A model generated the notes under the pieces. It was not told the DNA's origin and did no database searches. It saw nothing but the letters and a program-made list of their open reading frames with translations. 64,000 nucleotides of DNA from Microbacteriaceae bacterium MWH-Ta3 (GTDB lineage Bacteria > Actinomycetota > Actinomycetes > Actinomycetales > Microbacteriaceae). The first letter of the stretch is position 1. Each line of letters opens with the position of its first letter. A program made the translations under genes and the position numbers. The stretch covers positions 62,001 through 126,000 of the forward strand of contig QBKD01000001.1 in assembly GCA_003053925.1 (NCBI GenBank), written 5' to 3'. Below are positions 24,908-32,309 of this stretch, in pieces.

Positions 24908-26584
24908 ATGTCCGGCATTTTTGATGGTTACACACCCAGCACCTCACCGAGGAAAATCACCAGCCTGCCGGCCTGGGACGAGATGTTCGCCAGCGTCGTC
25001 GGCAGCTCGACTCCTCGTGACAATTACCGCGAAATATTTAGCGCACTGACCCACATGTCCCGAACCGAATTGCTGGGTCGCACCGAGGCGCTTGCCAGTT
25101 CCTACCTGGCCCAGGGTGTCACGTTTGACTTCGCGGGTGAAGAGCGTCCGTTCCCCATTGATCCCGTTCCGCGCGTTATTGATTCCCTCGAATGGAGTCG
25201 CATCGACAGCGGCGTCGCGCAGCGTGTGACGGCGCTCGAGATGTTCCTTGCCGATGTGTACGGTCCACAACTGGCCGTGCGTGACGGTGTGATTCCCGCA
25301 TCGTTGATCGTGACATCGCAACACTTTCACCGCCAGGCCCACGGAATAGAAACTCCCAATGGTGTGCGGATTCACGTGTCGGGCATCGACCTCGTGCGCG
25401 ACGAGCTGGGCGAATTCCGAGTCCTTGAGGACAACGTGCGGGTTCCCAGCGGCGTCAGTTACGTGATTTCCAATCGTCGGGTCATGGCTCAGACGCTTCC
25501 CGAGCTTTTTCACTCTCTGAGTATCAGGCCGGTCGGCGACTATCCGCATCGGCTGTTGACCGCCCTGCGCGCATCCGCTCCCGAAGGTGTCAGCGACCCC
25601 ACGGTCGTCGTACTGACACCCGGCGTGTACAACTCGGCATACTTCGAGCACACCCTGCTGGCGCGACTAATGGGCGTGGAATTGGTCGAGGGCCGGGACC
25701 TGTTTTGTTCGGGCGGTTCGGTGTGGATGCGCACCACGTCGGGCCCGATGCGTGTGGACGTTATCTATCGACGTGTCGACGATGAATTTGTGGACCCGTT
25801 GCAGTTCCGGCCCGATTCGATTCTGGGCTCGCCGGGAATTATGCAGGCCGCGCGCAACGGTACGGTGACGCTTGCCAACGCGATTGGAAATGGCGTTGCC
25901 GACGACAAGCTCGTGTACACCTACGTACCCGACCTGATTCGGTACTACCTGGGCGAAGAGCCGCTGATCCGCAATGTCACGACCTGGCGCCTAGAGGAAC
26001 CCGAGGCGTTGGCCGAGGTGCTCGATCGCCTGGACGAATTGGTCGTGAAACCTGTCGACGGCAGTGGCGGCAAGGGACTGGTCGTCGGACCAGCGGCGAG
26101 CGCCTCGGAACTAGCAGAACTGCGCACGAGGCTGATTGCAGACCCGCGTGGATGGATTGCACAACCTGTCGTGCAACTGTCGACCATTCCCACCCTGGTT
26201 GCCGATGGAATGCGCCCGCGCCACGCAGATTTGCGGCCATTTGCCGTGAATGACGGTAACGGAATTTACGTGTTGCCCGGGGGCCTCACGCGCGTGGCAC
26301 TGCCCGAGGGCGAGTTGGTGGTGAATTCCAGCCAAGGTGGCGGTTCGAAGGACACCTGGGTGGTGGACCGAACATCTTTTATGCCCGGTACCCGCAGCGT
26401 GTCGGGACTTGTCGCGGAACAAGCCGCGCGGGACTACGACGATGTGCCGCACCGGATTGGCGTGCCGCTGGACAAGCTGGCCGCACCCGCGGCGTCTCCC
26501 ACTGACTTTGACGCATCCGTGCGCCAACAGCAACAGCAACAGCAACAGCAACAGACGCGAGAGGACGGTGACCCCGAATGCTAA
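24908..26584 (+). CDS. Circularly permuted ATP-grasp protein
   Basis: A 558-residue protein of the type 2 circularly permuted ATP-grasp family (DUF404/407). Typical segments are FDFAGEERPFPIDPVPR near the N-terminus, the metal/nucleotide region VLEDNVRVPSGVSY, VVVLTPGVYNSAYFEH, and KPVDGSGGKGLVVG as the ATP-grasp glycine loop. Homologues are thought to form peptide or amide bonds, but the product is unknown. The ATG at 24908 is preferred over an open frame extending 64 codons upstream without homology. The C-terminus carries ten consecutive glutamines and overlaps the next start by seven bases. Synteny with the alpha-E and transglutaminase genes is widely conserved. Confidence 0.88.
   Translation: MSGIFDGYTPSTSPRKITSLPAWDEMFASVVGSSTPRDNYREIFSALTHMSRTELLGRTEALASSYLAQGVTFDFAGEERPFPIDPVPRVIDSLEWSRIDSGVAQRVTALEMFLADVYGPQLAVRDGVIPASLIVTSQHFHRQAHGIETPNGVRIHVSGIDLVRDELGEFRVLEDNVRVPSGVSYVISNRRVMAQTLPELFHSLSIRPVGDYPHRLLTALRASAPEGVSDPTVVVLTPGVYNSAYFEHTLLARLMGVELVEGRDLFCSGGSVWMRTTSGPMRVDVIYRRVDDEFVDPLQFRPDSILGSPGIMQAARNGTVTLANAIGNGVADDKLVYTYVPDLIRYYLGEEPLIRNVTTWRLEEPEALAEVLDRLDELVVKPVDGSGGKGLVVGPAASASELAELRTRLIADPRGWIAQPVVQLSTIPTLVADGMRPRHADLRPFAVNDGNGIYVLPGGLTRVALPEGELVVNSSQGGGSKDTWVVDRTSFMPGTRSVSGLVAEQAARDYDDVPHRIGVPLDKLAAPAASPTDFDASVRQQQQQQQQQQTREDGDPEC
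26525..26554 (+). repeat. (CAACAG)5 tandem repeat encoding ten glutamines
   Basis: Five perfect copies of the hexamer CAACAG near the 3' end of the ATP-grasp gene. In-frame gain or loss of copies would change only the glutamine tail. Confidence 0.95.
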
Positions 26585-27507
26585 GCCGAATTGCCGAGTC
26601 CCTGTTCTGGATCGGCCGCTATGTAGAGCGCAGTGATGGAACGGCACGAATTCTGGACGTGCACTTGCAGATGCTGCTGGAGGACCCCTGGGTCGACGAG
26701 GACAGTGCCTGTCGCGCGCTGTTGTCGGTTATGGGCAGTGACGACCACCCGGGAGGCGCACTGACGCGCGCGGACGTCATTTCGACATTGGCGGTGGACC
26801 GACACCATTCGGCATCCATCGCATTTGCCTTGGTTTCCGCCCGCGAAAACGCACGCCGCGCCCGCGAGATTGTGTCGACCGAGCTGTGGGAGTGCCTCAA
26901 CACCACCAACTCGCGCATTCCGCGCAAACTTGCCGTTGAGAAAACGCACGACTTCTTCCGTTGGGTTCGCGAAAGGGCCGCGTTGGCAATCGGCATTGTC
27001 GATTCCGCCACGAGCCACGACGAAGCGTGGCAATTCTTTAGCCTGGGCCGAGCCATCGAACGAGCCGACATGACCGCACGGTTGCTTGCGACACGATCGT
27101 TGACCGAAGCAAGCGGGCCATCCTGGACAACCATCCTGCGATCCTGTGGCGCCTACGAGGCGTATCTGCGCACGTACCGCGGCACGCCCTCGATGCACAA
27201 TGCCGCCGAGTTCCTGTTGACCGACCGCCTGTTCCCACGCTCGATCCTGTTTTCCATTATCCGTGCCGAAGAGTGCCTGTCGGCAATCGACCCACAGTCG
27301 TCGCGCGTGGGCATCAACGATTCGGCCCAGCGATTGCTGGGGCAGGCGCGGACCACCCTCGAATTCCAGGGAATTTCGAGCCTGCTGGACAATCTTCCCC
27401 AGCACATGGAAGAAATTCAGACCGTGACATCCTCGGTGAGTGACGCGGTTCGTGTGAAATTTTTCCCCAGCCATGCCGTTCCCGTCTGGACGGGCGAACA
27501 ATCATGA
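26578..27507 (+). CDS. Alpha-E domain protein
   Basis: A 309-residue protein of the alpha-E (DUF403) family, recognised by its start MLSRIAESLFWIGRYVERSD and by the all-helical pattern with FFRWVRERAALAIG and FFSLGRAIERADMTARLL. It has no known catalytic residues. It is a partner of the ATP-grasp protein: in some bacteria the two are fused. The ATG lies seven bases inside the preceding gene (ATGCTAA overlap), implying coupled translation, and the next gene starts four bases before its stop. Confidence 0.9.
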   Translation: MLSRIAESLFWIGRYVERSDGTARILDVHLQMLLEDPWVDEDSACRALLSVMGSDDHPGGALTRADVISTLAVDRHHSASIAFALVSARENARRAREIVSTELWECLNTTNSRIPRKLAVEKTHDFFRWVRERAALAIGIVDSATSHDEAWQFFSLGRAIERADMTARLLATRSLTEASGPSWTTILRSCGAYEAYLRTYRGTPSMHNAAEFLLTDRLFPRSILFSIIRAEECLSAIDPQSSRVGINDSAQRLLGQARTTLEFQGISSLLDNLPQHMEEIQTVTSSVSDAVRVKFFPSHAVPVWTGEQS

Positions 27508-28349
27508 GCCGAGTGACGATTGTGCACCGCACGGGTTTCACGTACGAGGCGCCGTCCACCGCCAGTTATAACGAGGCACGAATGTTGCCGCGCTCGACCG
27601 ATTCCCAAACGGTGTTGGCGTCGCACCTCGAAATCGTTCCGTCCACCGCGCAGCACGAGTACACCGACTACTGGGGTACCCGAGTCAGCACCTTCGAAGT
27701 TCTGATTCCCCATTCGAGTCTTGCCGTCACCGCGACATCCGTTATTGATGTCCATGCCGGCACGCCCACTGATGGCAACCTGTCCTGGGCCGAGTTGGCA
27801 CAGGAGTCCAGCGCCTCGACCGAACTCGTCGAGCTGTCCCTCACAACACCGCACACCGCCGTTCCCGCTGAACTTGCCGAACGTGCCGCGGCGATTGCCG
27901 ATCAGGCCACCACGCCACACGAAGCGGCACTGCTGATCTGCCGCGAGATCCATGGCGCTCTGACCTATTCACCGGGCTCGACGGGCGTGCATTCCACCGC
28001 CCTCGAGGCCTGGGAATCGCGGCGCGGAGTCTGCCAGGATTATGCGCACCTCACCCTGGCGGCACTGCGGTCGGTGGGCATCCCCGCCCGGTACTGTTCC
28101 GGGTACCTCAATCCCAAATCGGATGCCACCATTGGCGAGACCGTTCTCGGCGAATCCCACGCGTGGGTGGAATGGTTCGCTGGCGACTGGTGTGGCTTCG
28201 ATCCCACCAATGTCATCGAAATTGGCGACCGCCACGTGCTTGTGGCGCGTGGGCGTGATTACACCGATGTGTCGCCGTTGCGTGGCGTGTATGCGGGCGG
28301 AAATACCTCTGAAGTGTTTGTCACGGTCGAGATCACCCGGACCGCCTGA
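27504..28349 (+). CDS. Transglutaminase-like cysteine peptidase-fold protein
   Basis: A 281-residue protein with an N-terminal beta domain (HRTGFTYEAP) and a transglutaminase core whose triad is Cys177 in GVCQDYAH, His219 in ESHAWVEW and Asp233 in GFDPTN. It could cleave or form isopeptide/amide bonds. It closes the conserved ATP-grasp/alpha-E/transglutaminase trio, overlapping the alpha-E gene by ATGA. The trio's combined product is not known; a peptide-type metabolite or a modified protein is a reasonable guess. Confidence 0.9.
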   Translation: MSRVTIVHRTGFTYEAPSTASYNEARMLPRSTDSQTVLASHLEIVPSTAQHEYTDYWGTRVSTFEVLIPHSSLAVTATSVIDVHAGTPTDGNLSWAELAQESSASTELVELSLTTPHTAVPAELAERAAAIADQATTPHEAALLICREIHGALTYSPGSTGVHSTALEAWESRRGVCQDYAHLTLAALRSVGIPARYCSGYLNPKSDATIGETVLGESHAWVEWFAGDWCGFDPTNVIEIGDRHVLVARGRDYTDVSPLRGVYAGGNTSEVFVTVEITRTA

Positions 28350-28382
28350 AACCGACTCGCGAGCCGCGATCGGAATTGCGGG

Positions 28383-28562
28383 TACACTGGACATATCGAG
28401 GCCGTGAATTCGCGCCTCTACGTCGGAAGTTTCTTCCCTCACCGCATTTCGCGGTTGACATTTTTCTTGCGGCGAACGGATGCACCGATTGGGTGCGTTC
28501 GCCATCCCGCTCCTCGCACACGTGAGTGCTGCGATTCGAGCATCAGTGAAATAGGTACATCC
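28383..28562 (+). promoter_or_regulatory. Promoter and hairpin-rich leader of the DEAD-box helicase gene
   Basis: TACACT (28383-28388) is a likely -10 box, giving a leader of about 165 bases. The leader has three hairpins in a row: GGAAG/CTTCC (28425-28437), ACCGC/GCGGT (28441-28455) followed by TGACATTTTTCTT, and GGCGAAC/GTTCGCC (28471-28503) with an inner GCACC/GGTGC stem. It holds no gene I can support; it may control helicase expression by folding, for example in the cold. Confidence 0.5.
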
Positions 28563-30023
28563 ATGTCTATACAGACATTTGCATCGCTTGGCGTGCCCGC
28601 CAAGCTTGTCCAGGCACTCACCAACAACGGCATCGAGTCGCCCTTCCCCATTCAGATCGACACCCTTCCCGACACGCTGTCGGGTCGCGATGTTCTGGGC
28701 CGCGGAAAGACCGGCTCGGGCAAGACTCTGGCATTCTCGATTCCCCTCGTCGCACGCCTGGGAACCACTCTCGCGGGCGGTTCGCGTCGTGCGGGACGCC
28801 CGTTGGGTCTGATTCTTGCGCCCACGCGCGAACTGGCCACCCAGATTTTGTCGACAATCGAGCCCCTCGCTGCCGCGTACAACCTCACGGCGATGACCAT
28901 CTTCGGTGGTGTGTCACAGAACAAGCAGGTGGCACAGCTGAAAGCTGGCGTCGATATCGTCATTGCGACACCGGGGCGTCTGGAAGACCTCATGAAGCAG
29001 AAGCACGTGTTGCTCGATGCGATAGAAATCACCATCCTGGACGAGGCCGACCACATGGCCGACCTCGGCTTCTTGCCCGGCGTGACCAGAATTTTGTCGG
29101 CAACGCCCACCGACGGCCAGCGCCTGTTGTTCAGTGCCACGCTGGACAACGGTGTGGACAAGCTTGTGTCGCGATTCCTGCAGAACGAGGTACTGCACTC
29201 GGTCGACGAGGCACACTCCCCCGTCGTGCAGATGACGCACCATGTGTTCGAGACCCCCAGCGTGGAATCGAAGCGCCAGCTGGTCGAGGCACTTGCCTCG
29301 GGTACCGGCCGCCGCATCCTGTTCATGCGCACCAAGCACCACGCCAAGAAGTTGGCTAAGGCTCTGTGCGAGGCGGGAATTCCCGCCGTCGATCTGCACG
29401 GAAACCTGTCGCAGCCCGCTCGTGACCGCAACCTTGCGGCATTCAGCGATGGAACCGTCAACGTTCTGGTGGCCACCGACGTCGCAGCCCGTGGCGTTCA
29501 CGTTGACAACGTCGAATTGGTCATTCACGTGGACCCGCCCATGGAACACAAGGCGTACCTGCACCGCTCGGGCCGCACCGCTCGGGCCGGCAATGAGGGC
29601 GACGTCGTCACCATCTGCCTGCCCACGCAGAAGAAGGACTTGGCGCAGCTGTTGCGCAAGGCCGCGATCACCGTTACGCCCACCCCGGTCACGACTTCGT
29701 CGCCCGAAGTACTGGCTCTCGTGGGTGAGGTTGCCGCAAAGGTAGCCTATGTTCCTCGCGTCGAGCACAAGGGCGGCGGACAGTCGAACGGCGCCAACGC
29801 ACAGCGCAAGCGTGCAGCACGTGATTCCCGTGACCGCTCGGGCCGTCCCGAGGTCAAGGCTGCGGGCAACCGCGCCGAGGCCCGCGGTTCGCACAAGGCG
29901 GGATCCGCACAGGGAATCGATCGATCGGGTTCGCGTCGTGCGAATGCCGGGCGCAGCGAATACCCCGGTGCCGCACGCGGTGCCGGCGGAAACCGTCGCG
30001 CAGCACGCCCCCAGGGCCGCTAA
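28563..30023 (+). CDS. DEAD-box RNA helicase
   Basis: A 486-residue ATP-dependent RNA helicase with the full motif series: Q motif and GRGKTGSGKT, PTRELATQ, TPGRLEDL, LDEADHMAD, FSATL, and the domain 2 motif HRSGRTARAG. From about residue 395 the tail is rich in Arg, Gly, Ser and Asn and probably binds RNA non-specifically. Such proteins unwind RNA in ribosome assembly, mRNA decay or cold adaptation. The ATG at 28563 is preferred over the longer frame from 28404, which would read through the structured leader. Confidence 0.95.
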   Translation: MSIQTFASLGVPAKLVQALTNNGIESPFPIQIDTLPDTLSGRDVLGRGKTGSGKTLAFSIPLVARLGTTLAGGSRRAGRPLGLILAPTRELATQILSTIEPLAAAYNLTAMTIFGGVSQNKQVAQLKAGVDIVIATPGRLEDLMKQKHVLLDAIEITILDEADHMADLGFLPGVTRILSATPTDGQRLLFSATLDNGVDKLVSRFLQNEVLHSVDEAHSPVVQMTHHVFETPSVESKRQLVEALASGTGRRILFMRTKHHAKKLAKALCEAGIPAVDLHGNLSQPARDRNLAAFSDGTVNVLVATDVAARGVHVDNVELVIHVDPPMEHKAYLHRSGRTARAGNEGDVVTICLPTQKKDLAQLLRKAAITVTPTPVTTSSPEVLALVGEVAAKVAYVPRVEHKGGGQSNGANAQRKRAARDSRDRSGRPEVKAAGNRAEARGSHKAGSAQGIDRSGSRRANAGRSEYPGAARGAGGNRRAARPQGR

Positions 30024-30039
30024 CACCTTTTAAACGCTC

Positions 30040-30077
30040 AGCGGGGTGGTCATCCTTAAGGTGATGGCCACCCCGCT
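30040..30077. terminator. Bidirectional terminator hairpin
   Basis: A 10-bp perfect stem (AGCGGGGTGG / CCACCCCGCT), extended inside by CATCC/GGTGATG, lies between convergent helicase and RidA genes. Confidence 0.75.
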
Positions 30078-30092
30078 TCGTCGTAAAGTGTT

Positions 30093-30494
30093 CTATCGAG
30101 CGGCCGAACCAATGATCGCGTCGACGTCGATTTCCACCAGCATGTCGCCGGCGGCAAGTCCGCTGACCTCGACAGCAGTTGCGGCGGGTCGAATGGTGCC
30201 GAAAATTTCGCCGTGTACCTTGCCTACCGCGTCGAAGTCGGCGATGTCACGCAGGTAGATGCGGGTGCGCACTACGTCGCCAAAAGTGGCGCCTGCCTCG
30301 GTGAGTGCCGCCTCAACACGGCGGAAGATCTCGCGCGTCTGTTCGGCGGGGTCGGTGCCACCAATGGCGCCACCCGGAGCACCCGAGGTAGTTCCCGCGA
30401 CAAAGACGAAGTCACCCACGCGCACCGCACGCGAGTACCCGACGACGGGTTCATAGACGGATCCGGAAGAAATCAGCTGTCGCTCATAAGTCAT
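30093..30494 (-). CDS. RidA-family protein
   Basis: A 133-residue RidA/YjgF protein, a trimeric enamine/imine deaminase that removes reactive 2-aminoacrylate-type intermediates. The signature region VVRTRIYLRDIADFDAVGKV and FGTIRPAATAVEVSGL includes the conserved arginine used for catalysis in deaminase-active members. Whether it is an active deaminase or another subgroup is not decided here. The ATG at 30494 gives a normal family length. Confidence 0.9.
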   Translation of the reverse strand: MTYERQLISSGSVYEPVVGYSRAVRVGDFVFVAGTTSGAPGGAIGGTDPAEQTREIFRRVEAALTEAGATFGDVVRTRIYLRDIADFDAVGKVHGEIFGTIRPAATAVEVSGLAAGDMLVEIDVDAIIGSAAR

Positions 30495-30548
30495 GTGCCG
30501 ATTTTATCGAGATTCACGAGCCGCTCGACACGCCCATGTTCATCAGTT

Positions 30549-30572
30549 GATATATATCGGTCATCGTAGTAT
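30549..30572 (+). promoter_or_regulatory. Possible PadR operator and -10 box
   Basis: GATATATATC (30549-30558) is a perfect 10-bp palindrome, and TAGTAT (30567-30572) is a likely -10 box nine bases before the padR ATG. A/T-rich palindromes of this kind are common autoregulatory PadR sites, so self-repression is likely. Confidence 0.45.
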
Positions 30573-30581
30573 CTTCACTTC

Positions 30582-30935
30582 ATGGCACACATCGAAATCC
30601 GAGAACCCACCTTCTATATCCTCAGCGCCCTGGCAACCGGCCCCAAACATGGATACGCCATTGTCAAAGAGGTCGGCGAAATGTCACACGATCGCATAAC
30701 CCTGCGTGTTGGCACGCTGTATTCGGCATTGGAGCGCCTCACCGAAAGCAACCTGGTTCGCATCCACGGTGAAGAAGTTGTTGACGGGCGTCTGCGGCGA
30801 TATTACGCGCTGACCGACACGGGCGCAGGCGCACTGCGAGACGAGGCCACCAAATTGGCTGCGGCATCACGACAGGCCATTGCGCGACTCGGCACCTGGA
30901 CTCCGTCGCCGGCACTAAGAGGCGCGTGGGCATGA
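30582..30935 (+). CDS. PadR-family transcriptional regulator
   Basis: A 117-residue PadR winged-helix protein: EPTFYILSALATGPKHGYAI is the first helix pair, VGTLYSALERLTESNLV the recognition region, and RRYYALTDTG the wing. The C-terminal dimerisation part is short. PadR proteins usually repress an adjacent membrane gene in response to a small molecule, and here a membrane gene follows directly with an ATGA overlap. Confidence 0.92.
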   Translation: MAHIEIREPTFYILSALATGPKHGYAIVKEVGEMSHDRITLRVGTLYSALERLTESNLVRIHGEEVVDGRLRRYYALTDTGAGALRDEATKLAAASRQAIARLGTWTPSPALRGAWA

Positions 30936-31570
30936 GCGACATCCGCGAGCACCACATCCGCACGCTGCTGAGGTGGTACCCGAGGCGCTGGCGCCTTATC
31001 AACGAAGAGGTCGTTGTCAGCGACCTGCTCGACACGCTCGACGCATCGCCCCATCCCCGACTCCCCTTCACCGAAAGGTTGGCACTTATGTCCAACGGAC
31101 TCATTCACCGGCTGGCCTCGGCGCTTCCCGCCGATTTGCGCGCACGGGTCGCACTCAACACGTTTGCTCTTGGGCTCTCGTTCGCCATGATCTACAGTGC
31201 ACTGCACGTGTGGGCTCCGTGGGCGCCTGTACCTTACGGCTATCTGCCCAACGCCGTGCTGGTCGGCGTATTCAACGAATATGGCATTTTCGCCAATCCC
31301 GGGGTGGGCTATGTCTTCACGTGGGGAATCGCGGGTCTCGGCGCCCTGCTTGCCAAACCCATTGTGACTCGGATTGGCTTATGGCTCACGATCGCGCTCA
31401 GCATAGTTTCGGCCGTACTGGTGTCCACTCACTGGATCACCTGGGTGGGGCCGGCTACCGAGACCACTGTGCTGATGCTCGCGAGTGCCGCGTGCGCACT
31501 GGTCGGCCCCCTGGCGCCACCTCGTCGTGTGCTGATTCGCACGGTGGTGATGTTTGCCGCCTGGGTGTGA
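30932..31570 (+). CDS. PadR-linked membrane protein, N-terminal part (ends at in-frame TGA)
   Basis: A 212-residue piece beginning SDIREHHIRTLLRWYPRRWR, a basic N-terminal segment often found in the membrane partners of actinobacterial PadR genes, followed by four or five hydrophobic segments. The start overlaps the padR stop by ATGA. After the TGA at 31568 the same frame stays open and codes a hydrophobic stretch (LYTFFIYYP) into the next open segment, so this looks like the front of a once-single gene. The product, if made, would lack the last membrane segments. Function unknown. Confidence 0.75.
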   Translation: MSDIREHHIRTLLRWYPRRWRLINEEVVVSDLLDTLDASPHPRLPFTERLALMSNGLIHRLASALPADLRARVALNTFALGLSFAMIYSALHVWAPWAPVPYGYLPNAVLVGVFNEYGIFANPGVGYVFTWGIAGLGALLAKPIVTRIGLWLTIALSIVSAVLVSTHWITWVGPATETTVLMLASAACALVGPLAPPRRVLIRTVVMFAAWV

Positions 31571-31609
31571 CTGTACACCTTCTTCATCTACTACCCCAGG
31601 TCTGAATTC

Positions 31610-32188
31610 GTGAGTGACTCCTGGATTTGGAGATTTGCGCTATCGCCGGCGAACCTCATTATTGGCATCATCGCAATTGGCCTGTTGTGCATCGCTCTCA
31701 TGCTGATGAAGCGCGGGCGGCACGCCGCATCCCTGGCGCTCTCGTCACTCCCCTGGATTGCCGTTGTGGCCTATTGTGCACCCGAGGCCATACTTTTCGG
31801 TTTGGCTTTTGCCACGGTCGTGGCACTTGCCGCAACCGGAGTCGCGGCGGCTCTTCGACAGTCGGGATACACCGTCTCGCGACCCACAACCGGGTCACGC
31901 GAGGCCGATGCACCACTACCGATCTGGGTGTGGGCCCTCGGGCTGGGCCTGACCGCCGCTTTCGTGGTCTGGCGATTGATGTTCTGGTTCGTTGAATCAA
32001 GCAACTGCATCGCGCAAGGCTTCATTATCAATTTTGGCGTCGGCGCACAGTGCATGGTCGATGGCGTGACCGCAGAATTGGGCCAAATTATTGGCTGGGG
32101 ACTCGCGGTGCCCGCCGCGGCCTATCTCATCACGGGTTTGGTACGCAGCGTGCGCAACCGTCGCACGATCGCACCCGCCGTCGCGTAA
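31610..32188 (+). CDS. PadR-linked membrane protein, C-terminal part
   Basis: A 192-residue hydrophobic protein with about four membrane segments (for example LIIGIIAIGLLCIALMLM and IWVWALGLGLTAAFVVW), in the same frame as the preceding part. It could start at the GTG at 31610, but only AGG nine bases before it resembles a ribosome binding site. Most probably it is the rear half of a 418-codon gene split by the TGA at 31568. It may be expressed separately, by readthrough, or not at all. It ends before a strong terminator. Confidence 0.65.
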   Translation: MSDSWIWRFALSPANLIIGIIAIGLLCIALMLMKRGRHAASLALSSLPWIAVVAYCAPEAILFGLAFATVVALAATGVAAALRQSGYTVSRPTTGSREADAPLPIWVWALGLGLTAAFVVWRLMFWFVESSNCIAQGFIINFGVGAQCMVDGVTAELGQIIGWGLAVPAAAYLITGLVRSVRNRRTIAPAVA

Positions 32189-32200
32189 GCGCACGAAAAC

Positions 32201-32240
32201 AGCGGAGGGTCCTCCCCATGGGACGGCCCCTCCGCTTTTT
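32201..32240 (+). terminator. Terminator hairpin, copy 1 of a duplicated element
   Basis: Arms AGCGGAGGG / CCCTCCGCT with a further GTCC/GGAC inner stem, followed by TTTTT. The 36-base hairpin (32201-32236) is 34/36 identical to the one at 33663-33698. Confidence 0.8.
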
Positions 32241-32257
32241 CCAACCGATGCCTACAA

Positions 32258-32283
32258 CTAACGTGATGATATCTTCAAGTTAG
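32258..32283. promoter_or_regulatory. 26-bp near-perfect palindrome, probable operator
   Basis: The half-sites CTAACGTGATGAT and ATCTTCAAGTTAG are inverted copies agreeing at 11 of 13 positions, with GATATC at the centre and no spacer. It lies 27 bases before the 438-residue gene start and overlaps the place where a -10 box would be. No spacer is present, so an operator is more likely than an RNA hairpin. The binding protein is not known. Confidence 0.6.
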
Positions 32284-32309
32284 CGGCGTTCGCGATGGAA
32301 AGGTTCTCA

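Noticed and set aside
26581-27501. Minus-strand open frame opposite the alpha-E gene
   Set aside because: High G+C third positions create long antisense frames; the plus-strand gene has homology and overlap with neighbours.
31568-31570. TGA as a selenocysteine codon
   Set aside because: No SECIS-like hairpin is evident after it and the protein is a membrane partner without a redox role; a point change or readthrough is simpler.
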